This document shows, piece after piece, positions 5,099 through 10,224 of a DNA stretch of 10,224 nucleotides (position 1 is the first letter of the stretch; every line of letters starts with the position of its first letter). This stretch comes from Actinomycetota bacterium (GTDB lineage: Bacteria; Actinomycetota; Thermoleophilia; Gaiellales; F1-60-MAGs149): positions 1-10,224 of the forward strand of contig CANKHS010000034.1 in NCBI GenBank assembly GCA_947481755.1, written 5' to 3'. The position numbers and the translations under genes are program-made. The notes beneath the pieces were generated by a model. That model was not told where the DNA came from and made no database searches. It saw only the letters and a list, made by a program, of their open reading frames with translations.

Positions 5099-6687
5099 TA
5101 GGCTTCCTGCTCGGCTTTATACTCAGCCTCGAATGCGAGCTCCTGTTGCTTGTTCGGGAAGCCAATGGCGGCCACAATCAGGCCAATCGCAACCGCAATG
5201 AGGGCAGCAACGACAGCTGCGTAGGAACCGTGGACAAACGCGTCGCGGGCGCCCTGAATAATCGCCTCACCGTACTGAGGGAATTTCTGCGCAAGCACCT
5301 CGGCCCCACCAAACGAATCACGCAGAATGCTCGCGGTCTGCTCAGTGACTTTGCTGCTCTCAGCCTTCGGGACGCCGGCCAGTTGAGTATTGACTGACGC
5401 CGTGTATTGACGGGTGAGGAAGACCGCCAAAATCGACTGCATGATAGCGGCGCCCAAGTCGCGCTGCAGGTCCGCCGTTGCTGACCCCATGCCCGCTCGG
5501 TGCTCCGGAACGGCAGACATAATCGAGCGCGATGCCGGGGTTCCTGCCAATCCAATGCCGATCCCAATCACCGCGAACGCGCCCCCAACCGGAAGGTACG
5601 ACGACCCCTCGCGCCACGTAAACATCAGTGCGATGCCCGCCAGTACAAAGACGATGCCAACGACCATCGTCAGGCGGCTGCCGTAGCGCTCGATCATGCG
5701 TGCCGCAATGGGTGACACGAGGACCATCGTGACGCTGACAGGCAGCGCAGCGCAACCCGCTTCGAAGGTCGAATAGCCAAGCACGTTCTGTACGTACTGC
5801 GCCCCGATAAACATCGTGCCGACGAGTGTGCCAAAGACAATTAGTCCGGCTAGGGCTGCTACCCAGAAGATCCTCCGCGACGCGATTTCGAGATCGAAGA
5901 GTGGGTTCGGCGCATGCTTTTGACGCCAGAAAAACAGGGCGAAACCGATCACACTGACACCAATCATGATGGCGCCAATGACTTCGTTTGCGGGGATCGA
6001 AACGAAGTGCAGGCCCAGCGTCAGCAGACCGATCGCGACCACAGAGAGGGCACCGCCAAGGTGATCGACCGGATTTTTATCCTCACCGATGTTCTTTGGA
6101 ATCACGAACAGTGCGAGCACGAAGGCAACAACAGCGATCGGCACCGTCAAGATGAATGCTGATCCCCAGGCGAAGTGTTCGAGCAAGAAACCTGCAATTG
6201 CCGGGGCAAGTGCGGATGCACCTAAACCAAGTCCCGTCCAGAGTGCGATTGCCCTGGTCTGAACCTGTCCTTTGTAGAGCGCGACGACGATCGAAAGCGT
6301 GGTTGGAAATGCCATGCCAGCCGCGATTCCTCCGCCAATGCGTGCAAGGACGAGTACGTCGGTATTGGGCGCGAAGCCGGCGAGTAGTGCCATCGGAATC
6401 GACAACGCGAGACCAGCCAGCAACATCCGGCGGCGGCCATAGCGATCCGCAATAGCTCCGAGGTACAGCACCGATGCCGCCAGCCCAAGAGTAAAGCCAA
6501 CGGCGATTAGGTTCAGGGAGACCTGCGTTGCATCGAGGTCGCGTCCGATCGTCGGAAGCGTCACGTTGGCGACCGAAAGATTCATATTTGCGACAGCCGC
6601 GCCAAGAATCAGCGCCGTCAGGATGACAGCGGATCGTGGCGGTGCTTCACGCTGGTTCGTTTCGACACCCTCATCTGCAGCGTTCAC
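5098..6687 (-). CDS. MFS drug/solute exporter, DHA2-like with 14 helices
   Basis: The 529-residue integral membrane protein exports small molecules, probably by proton antiport, as is usual for this family. NMNLSVANVTLPTIGRDL (34-51) is the DHA2-type first-helix signature. Motif A is GAIADRYGRRR (77-87). RIGGGIAAGMAFPTT (116-130) corresponds to motif B, and GLGASALAPAIAGF (154-167) to a variant of motif C, the antiporter motif, with Pro kept. The length and number of hydrophobic segments fit 14 helices. A long extracytoplasmic loop near 430-475 precedes the last helix. The start is GTG 6687, overlapping the DUF2252 stop as GTGA, with GGAGG 7 nt before it (6699-6695). It is thus the second gene of a translationally coupled operon. 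The substrate cannot be told from sequence. Confidence 0.9.
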   Translation of the reverse strand: MNAADEGVETNQREAPPRSAVILTALILGAAVANMNLSVANVTLPTIGRDLDATQVSLNLIAVGFTLGLAASVLYLGAIADRYGRRRMLLAGLALSIPMALLAGFAPNTDVLVLARIGGGIAAGMAFPTTLSIVVALYKGQVQTRAIALWTGLGLGASALAPAIAGFLLEHFAWGSAFILTVPIAVVAFVLALFVIPKNIGEDKNPVDHLGGALSVVAIGLLTLGLHFVSIPANEVIGAIMIGVSVIGFALFFWRQKHAPNPLFDLEIASRRIFWVAALAGLIVFGTLVGTMFIGAQYVQNVLGYSTFEAGCAALPVSVTMVLVSPIAARMIERYGSRLTMVVGIVFVLAGIALMFTWREGSSYLPVGGAFAVIGIGIGLAGTPASRSIMSAVPEHRAGMGSATADLQRDLGAAIMQSILAVFLTRQYTASVNTQLAGVPKAESSKVTEQTASILRDSFGGAEVLAQKFPQYGEAIIQGARDAFVHGSYAAVVAALIAVAIGLIVAAIGFPNKQQELAFEAEYKAEQEA

Positions 6688-8087
6688 TTCGTCGCCTCCA
6701 CATCGTCTTGCGCGGTAATCCGCCCATCTGCAACTGCCGTTTCGAGAGATTTATAGTCCTGCTCGTTGACGTCCGCGTAGGCGACACCAAAGCTTGTGAT
6801 CGCAGCCTCAAAGCGGTTCGATGAGCCAAGGTAGGCGGCGATCGCGACGGAGTCACCCGACCGTGCATGCGCCTTCGCCAGCGTCCATGCGCAGACTTGC
6901 CCGTAGCGGAGGAGCAACCGCTCGCTCATCTTCTCGACGTCCGCAGAGCCCTTCCAGTCGCGCAACTGACGCCAGTAGTAGTGGCGCTCCAGCGGTCCGT
7001 TGGCCCAACCAAGGAACGCGTCACTCGCCGACTGCATCAGACGCTGGCCTGCGACCACCCGCTGACCATGATGCGTGTACTTGGAGGGAGCGAGATACGG
7101 CTCGAGTACGGAGCTCTTTGCCTCTTTGACCTGAAGGAACAAAAGATCGTTCTCGTCTGCACCCTGCAACAGCACGATCACGCAGCGCGTACCCACGGAG
7201 CCAACACCAACAACTTTGATCGCCGCGTCGACGTACGTGTAGCGATCGAGCAAGACCTGCACGTCGTCGCGAACAGATCCCCGGTATTCCCGAAAGGCCT
7301 GCAACACGATCTCGGTGGGGTCATCACCGAGCATGTCGGCCACGTCAGCGAGCGGAACGATCAGCGGCGGCTCAGCCACGATTCGGCGCTTCCCATCGAC
7401 AACCTTCGTAAACCGCGAAACCGCTTGGAGGTGATCTTTGGCTCGCGCGCGCTCGGCAACCGCAGCTGCGTACGCGCGCCACTCGTCGTCTGCGACCGAC
7501 TGCAATGCGACGTCAACCTCAAGCTGTCGATGCCACGTCTCAAGCGCCGACAAATCGGCGAATTCGCGCATCGCTGTGCGATAGCGCTCTGCCGCCGCAA
7601 ACGCAATTTCGCGCTGCCGCTTCGGCTTGAAGCCCCGGTCCCGCGCAGCAACCACCACACTCGCCACGAGACGCTTGACGTCCCACTCAAATGGGCCCGG
7701 CAGCGTCTCGTCAAAATCATTCAGATCGAAGACCAGAGCACGCTCGGGCGAGCCGAAAATGCCGAAGTTGAGCAGATGCGCGTCGCCGCAGAGCTGAACA
7801 TTCAGGCCAGACGACGGTGCGAACGCGAGATCGTGCGCCATCAGAGCTGCGGTGCCGCGATAGAAGGTAAAGGCCGAGCGCAGCATGCGGCCGTAACGAA
7901 TCGGTACCAGCCACGCCAGCCGATCGCTATCGCCAGCACCAATGATGGCCACGGCGTCGCGACCAGCCATCGTCGCGCCCGTCTCGTTCAGCCCGGCTAA
8001 CGGCAGAGCGGTCCGTACCGCCTTGCCGGCCGCTCGACGTTCTTCGCGCGTCGCGTGTGCGGGCCACTCACGTGTCGTCTCACTCAT
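6684..8087 (-). CDS. DUF2252 family protein
   Basis: This 467-residue protein carries the DUF2252 signatures in order: RYGRMLRSAFTFYRG (64-78), CGDAHLLNFG (100-109), FDLNDFDE (120-127), GPFEWDVKRL (131-140), VGVGSVGTR (293-301), LQVKEA (318-323) and a C-terminal YADVNEQDY (437-445). The GDxHxxNFG and DLNDFD pair resembles the catalytic and metal loops of aminoglycoside-phosphotransferase-like kinases. Known family members have no settled function, so phosphotransfer is an inference. There is no signal peptide or membrane helix. ATG 8087 lacks a Shine-Dalgarno but has TAGACT 6 nt upstream, so the mRNA may be leaderless. Its stop overlaps the start of the MFS exporter, which suggests the two proteins act on the same compound. 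The length is typical of the family and the gene looks intact. Confidence 0.9.
   Translation of the reverse strand: MSETTREWPAHATREERRAAGKAVRTALPLAGLNETGATMAGRDAVAIIGAGDSDRLAWLVPIRYGRMLRSAFTFYRGTAALMAHDLAFAPSSGLNVQLCGDAHLLNFGIFGSPERALVFDLNDFDETLPGPFEWDVKRLVASVVVAARDRGFKPKRQREIAFAAAERYRTAMREFADLSALETWHRQLEVDVALQSVADDEWRAYAAAVAERARAKDHLQAVSRFTKVVDGKRRIVAEPPLIVPLADVADMLGDDPTEIVLQAFREYRGSVRDDVQVLLDRYTYVDAAIKVVGVGSVGTRCVIVLLQGADENDLLFLQVKEAKSSVLEPYLAPSKYTHHGQRVVAGQRLMQSASDAFLGWANGPLERHYYWRQLRDWKGSADVEKMSERLLLRYGQVCAWTLAKAHARSGDSVAIAAYLGSSNRFEAAITSFGVAYADVNEQDYKSLETAVADGRITAQDDVEATK
6695..6699 (-). promoter_or_regulatory. Shine-Dalgarno of the MFS gene inside the DUF2252 end
   Basis: GGAGG on the - strand sits 7 nt before GTG 6687, within the last codons of the DUF2252 gene. 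With the 4-nt GTGA overlap it supports reinitiation or coupling of translation. Confidence 0.7.
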
Positions 8088-8099
8088 GCCGGGAGTCTA
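8088..8099 (-). promoter_or_regulatory. Putative leaderless -10 of the DUF2252-MFS operon
   Basis: TAGACT (8099-8094, - strand) followed by CCCGGC and the ATG gives a TANNNT-N6-ATG arrangement. No ribosome binding site is visible. Read-through from tRNA-Ala, 58 bp upstream, is also possible. Confidence 0.45.
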
Positions 8100-8145
8100 A
8101 TCGCGCTGACGAAGCAACGCCGAACCCGCGGCACGTACGTCCGAG

Positions 8146-8218
8146 TGGAGCCAGTCGGGATCGAACCGACGACCCCCTGCTTGCAAAGCAGGTGCTCTCC
8201 CAGCTGAGCTATGGCCCC
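8146..8218 (-). tRNA. tRNA-Ala (anticodon UGC)
   Basis: A complete 73-nt cloverleaf reads on the - strand. The acceptor stem GGGGCCA pairs with TGGCTCC (one G-U pair). The D-arm is GCTC-AGCTGGGA-GAGC, and the anticodon stem is CCTGC/GCAGG with loop TTTGCAA, giving anticodon TGC (complement of 8183-8185). The T-arm is GTCGG-TTCGATC-CCGAC, and the discriminator base is A (8146). The next genomic bases are CTC, so the CCA end is not encoded and must be added by a nucleotidyltransferase. The G-U pair is the third acceptor pair (G3:U70), the identity element read by alanyl-tRNA synthetase. Confidence 0.97.
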
Positions 8219-8254
8219 AGGATGGCGACGAGGTGCAACGTGCACCCGAACCGC

Positions 8255-8267
8255 GTCGGAGATACTA
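8255..8267 (-). promoter_or_regulatory. Possible -10 element for tRNA-Ala
   Basis: TAGTAT (8267-8262 on the - strand) fits TANNNT and would start transcription about 37 nt before the mature 5' end, leaving a leader for RNase P to remove. No convincing -35 is present. Confidence 0.3.
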
Positions 8268-8330
8268 GCCGACCCCTGCCGGACGCGATGTCGCCTGACC
8301 CTGACAATCACGGTGTCGTCCGGAACCGAC

Positions 8331-8343
8331 TACCGTACGCAGA
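8331..8343 (+). promoter_or_regulatory. Putative leaderless -10 of the SDR gene
   Basis: TACCGT (8331-8336) lies 6 nt before ATG 8343, and no Shine-Dalgarno precedes that ATG. CTGACA at 8301-8306 resembles a -35 but is 24 nt away, too far to pair with it normally. Confidence 0.4.
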
Positions 8344-9137
8344 TGCCTCACGCCTTTGATCTGAGCAGTCGGACTGCGCTCGTGACGGGTGCTGGGTCGC
8401 CCGATGGAATTGGCTTCGCCTCCGCCCGTCTCCTTGCCCAACAGGGCGCACAGGTCGTCTTGGCCGCCACTACCGAACGCATTCACGATCGCGCAGCCGA
8501 ATTGCGTGACCTGGGATTGACAGCCACAGGCATCGTCGGCGACCTCTCTCACGCTGAAGTCGCGACGGCCCTCGTTGATACGGCAGCCGCGACCCTCGGT
8601 GGGCTCGACATCCTCGTCAACAACGCTGGTATGACGCAGACGGGCGAGCAGGTTGCCGAAGGATCGCTCGCGGATCAGCCGCTCGACAGCTGGGAGCGCC
8701 AGTTGCAGATCACGCTGATGACAGCGGTGTACGCCACGCGTGCGGCGATCCCCCACATGCGTCGCAATCAGTACGGGCGGATCGTGATGGTCTCGAGCGT
8801 CACGGGATCACTCGTCGCAATCGATGGGAGTAGCGCCTACGGCACTGCGAAGAGTGGAGTCGATGGACTCATGCGCGCAACGGCACTCGAAGAGGGATGC
8901 AACGGCATCACCTGCAACTCCGTTGCACCCGGCTGGATCCACACGGGCTCTGCACTACCCGACGAGATCGTCGCCGGAAGCTACACACCGATCGGTCGGC
9001 CCGGAAGCGCCGACGAGGTTGCAGCCGTCGTGGCGTTCCTCGCAAGTAACGAGGCGTCGTATGTGACCGGCCAGCCGTTTGTCGTCGACGGCGGCAACAC
9101 GATCCAAGAACTCAAAGTCGCCGGCCTACGCGGCTAA
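8343..9137 (+). CDS. Short-chain dehydrogenase/reductase (SDR), FabG-like
   Basis: The 264-residue Rossmann-fold NAD(P)-dependent oxidoreductase carries these motifs: a glycine-rich TGAGSPDGIG (15-24), NNAG (93-96), SS at 151-152 as the catalytic serine region, YGTAK (Y166, K170), APGWIHTG (195-202) and the C-terminal TGQPFVVDGG (242-251). The glycine motif is two residues longer than the usual TGxxxGIG. The asparagine normally found in the helix-4 segment (INL) is a threonine (ITL, T124), so the usual Asn-Ser-Tyr-Lys tetrad lacks its Asn. The length is typical of classical SDRs. The substrate is unknown; the fatty-acid or sterol-like fit is only by general similarity. ATG 8343 is chosen over an open frame reaching back to 8211 because homology starts there and TACCGT precedes it. 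It converges with the acidic protein gene, leaving 4 bp between stops. Confidence 0.88.
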   Translation: MPHAFDLSSRTALVTGAGSPDGIGFASARLLAQQGAQVVLAATTERIHDRAAELRDLGLTATGIVGDLSHAEVATALVDTAAATLGGLDILVNNAGMTQTGEQVAEGSLADQPLDSWERQLQITLMTAVYATRAAIPHMRRNQYGRIVMVSSVTGSLVAIDGSSAYGTAKSGVDGLMRATALEEGCNGITCNSVAPGWIHTGSALPDEIVAGSYTPIGRPGSADEVAAVVAFLASNEASYVTGQPFVVDGGNTIQELKVAGLRG

Positions 9138-9141
9138 CGAC

Positions 9142-9432
9142 CTACGTCTCCCAGTCGAACTCTCCCGACGCCTGCGTATCGGACCAACCGGTCTCTTCGG
9201 TCGCGTCAGCCGTGGTGTTTGTCTCCCAGTCGAGCCGAACCGCTGGGTGCTCACCCGTCTCTTCCTCTTCGATGCGCGCGCTGTCTTCGGTCTTGAAGAG
9301 CGCGTGATTATCGAACGGATCTGCCGGAATAAACTCTTGGAGCGGCATATCCTGCTCAAGACCCGAGTTCTTGCGCTTGAGTGCGAGATGTTCCTCGATG
9401 ATCGAGGCAAACAGCGTCTGGTCGTCCGACAT
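9142..9432 (-). CDS. Small acidic protein with two DWET motifs (96 aa)
   Basis: The 96-residue product has about 25 acidic and 6 basic residues. An N-terminal amphipathic stretch (MSDDQTLFASIIEEHLALKRKNS) could be helical. The rest looks disordered. The motif DWET occurs twice, at 68-71 and at the very C-terminus (93-96), each after a hydrophobic residue. There are no cysteines, membrane helices or signal peptide. The start at ATG 9432 is well supported by GGGAGG (9443-9438) 5 nt upstream. TAGACT at 9480-9475 is a candidate -10. I do not recognise a family. A DNA mimic or the tail-binding partner of another protein would fit the composition, but this is guesswork. Confidence 0.7.
   Translation of the reverse strand: MSDDQTLFASIIEEHLALKRKNSGLEQDMPLQEFIPADPFDNHALFKTEDSARIEEEETGEHPAVRLDWETNTTADATEETGWSDTQASGEFDWET
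9146..9233. repeat. 13-bp direct repeat coding for the DWET motifs
   Basis: GTCTCCCAGTCGA occurs at 9146-9158 and 9221-9233, exactly 75 bp (25 codons) apart. It encodes the two DWET motifs of the acidic protein on the - strand. Exact identity at DNA level, including third codon positions, suggests duplication or recent constraint. Confidence 0.6.
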
Positions 9433-9437
9433 GGAGA

Positions 9438-9443
9438 CCTCCC
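9438..9443 (-). promoter_or_regulatory. Shine-Dalgarno of the acidic protein gene
   Basis: GGGAGG on the - strand, 5 nt before ATG 9432, supports translation of this otherwise unrecognised gene. Confidence 0.7.
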
Positions 9444-9474
9444 TGGTCGGGTTTTCCTACAAACGACGATGCAA

Positions 9475-9480
9475 AGTCTA
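9475..9480 (-). promoter_or_regulatory. Possible -10 of the acidic protein gene
   Basis: TAGACT on the - strand, identical to the hexamer before DUF2252, would start transcription about 36 nt before the ATG and so include the ribosome binding site. No -35 is recognised. Confidence 0.3.
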
Positions 9481-9532
9481 CCCGGCACCCGCCCGTCATG
9501 CGGGGATTGCCGACGATTTACGCGAAGGCCAG

Positions 9533-9545
9533 TACGCTGCCCGCA
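9533..9545 (+). promoter_or_regulatory. Putative leaderless -10 of the M20 peptidase gene
   Basis: TACGCT (9533-9538) lies exactly 6 nt before ATG 9545, with no Shine-Dalgarno between. This is the same layout as at 148, 8099 and 8331. Confidence 0.45.
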
Positions 9546-10224
9546 TGCCTGACGCCGCTCCGTTGAGCGAAAACGCGGTGACCCAAATCGTCGAAGAGGC
9601 GATTGCGGTCTGCGCGGTTCCTGCGCCTACCTTCGCGGAGTCTGAGCGCGCTGCGCTGGTCCAAGGGTTACTCATCACAGCAGGCTGGAACGCCACCATT
9701 GACGCCGCTGGCAATGTCGTCGCCCGGACCGGAGCGGACGGTCCGACACTCGCCCTCGTGGCTCACCTCGACACGGTCTTCCCCGGCCTGACGACGATCC
9801 CCATTGCTCGAGATGGTGTTCGCTTGACGGGTCCCGGCATCGGCGATAACGCCCTCGGCATTGCCGCCATGCTCCACGTCGCCCGCGAGTTAGCGAATAC
9901 ACCGCCAACCCGACCCGTGCTGTTCGCTGCAACGGTCGGCGAGGAGGGACTCGGCGACCTCAGTGGCGTTACCGCGCTGCTCGACACAGAGCACGTTCGC
10001 GCACTGATCGCGGTCGAAGGCCACGGTATCGACTGCCTCGCCGTGGGTGGCGTCGCCTCGATTCGCCTGCGCGCCGAGTTTTCTGGCCCGGGTGGACATT
10101 CGTGGAGCGACCGCGGACGCGGCAGCGCGATTCATGCCCTGATCGAGGCCGGTGAGCGGGCACTGTCTGCCGCACCACCCGCGGCGTTCAATATCGGGGT
10201 AATCGAGGGTGGTACGACCGTCAA
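9545..10224 (+). CDS. M20 family metallopeptidase, N-terminal part (runs off the window)
   Basis: The open frame covers 226 codons without a stop and continues past the right edge. It is a zinc aminoacylase/exopeptidase of the M20 family (peptidase T, ArgE and DapE relatives). AHLDTV (73-78) gives the first metal ligand H74 with its supporting D76. GPGIGDNALG (97-105) gives the bridging D101. GEEGLGD (132-138) provides the catalytic base E133 and ligand E134. E158 in VEGHG is the next ligand. FSGPGGHS (179-186) begins the dimerisation lid domain with its conserved H185. The final histidine ligand would be beyond the window. All visible catalytic residues are present. The substrate (peptide, acylated amino acid or other amide) is undetermined. 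ATG 9545 is supported by TACGCT 6 nt upstream. It diverges from the acidic protein gene across 112 bp. Confidence 0.88.
   Translation, partial: MPDAAPLSENAVTQIVEEAIAVCAVPAPTFAESERAALVQGLLITAGWNATIDAAGNVVARTGADGPTLALVAHLDTVFPGLTTIPIARDGVRLTGPGIGDNALGIAAMLHVARELANTPPTRPVLFAATVGEEGLGDLSGVTALLDTEHVRALIAVEGHGIDCLAVGGVASIRLRAEFSGPGGHSWSDRGRGSAIHALIEAGERALSAAPPAAFNIGVIEGGTTV

Noticed and set aside
6867..8000. 377-codon open frame on the + strand opposite DUF2252
   Set aside because: Entirely antisense to a well-supported family member, with low-complexity basic composition and no start signal.
9079..9552. 157-codon + strand frame opposite the acidic protein
   Set aside because: Overlaps the end of the SDR gene in another frame, has no ribosome binding site and no family features; the - strand gene has a strong start signal.
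1..10224. CRISPR array, transposase, integrase, toxin-antitoxin or defence cluster
   Set aside because: No regularly spaced repeats, no transposase or recombinase motifs and no known defence domains on either strand.

Overview
The window is a gene-dense piece of bacterial chromosome, moderately GC-rich (roughly 60 %), with short intergenic gaps, GTG as well as ATG starts and a chromosomal tRNA-Ala(UGC). Codon usage, the lysine/alanine/proline-rich tail at the left edge, the cysteine-finger/coiled-coil protein, the DUF2252 gene and several starts that look leaderless all point to an actinobacterium. From family memory I would guess something near Thermoleophilia, but the sequence does not prove it. 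I see no phage, insertion sequence, CRISPR array or obvious island.

Layout. Bases 1-108 carry the end of a lysine/alanine/proline repeat, followed by a perfect 32-bp palindrome. Next comes a + strand pair: a PHP-domain phosphoesterase (160-1296) and a small, divergent uracil-DNA-glycosylase-superfamily protein (1310-1915). Converging on them is a 23S rRNA uracil-5-methyltransferase of the RlmD/RumA type (1936-3333, possibly to 3375, - strand). Upstream of it on the same strand lie a 63-aa membrane protein (3410-3601) and a CxxC/CxxC zinc-finger coiled-coil protein (3676-4485). Across an AT-rich divergent spacer is a 146-aa multi-pass membrane protein (4594-5034, +), closed by a clear + strand hairpin.

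The - strand then holds a two-gene operon, DUF2252 (8087-6684) followed by a 14-helix MFS exporter (6687-5098). Its start and stop codons overlap as GTGA. Upstream of the operon is tRNA-Ala (8218-8146). On the right are an SDR oxidoreductase (8343-9137, +), a 96-aa acidic protein (9432-9142, -) and the first 226 codons of an M20 metallopeptidase (9545 to the window end, +).

The clearest cross-gene pattern is in the gene starts. Genes that head a transcription unit tend to have a TANNNT hexamer exactly 6-7 nt before the start codon and no Shine-Dalgarno, which suggests leaderless mRNAs. The small proteins and the downstream operon member have strong AGGAGG-type sites instead.

Most of the window is ordinary housekeeping and accessory metabolism. 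I found no convincing new multi-gene system. The points worth following are the unterminated K/A/P tail reading in frame through the palindrome into the PHP gene, the UDG-like protein that lacks canonical catalytic motifs, the DUF2252-MFS coupling and the zinc-finger/coiled-coil neighbourhood.
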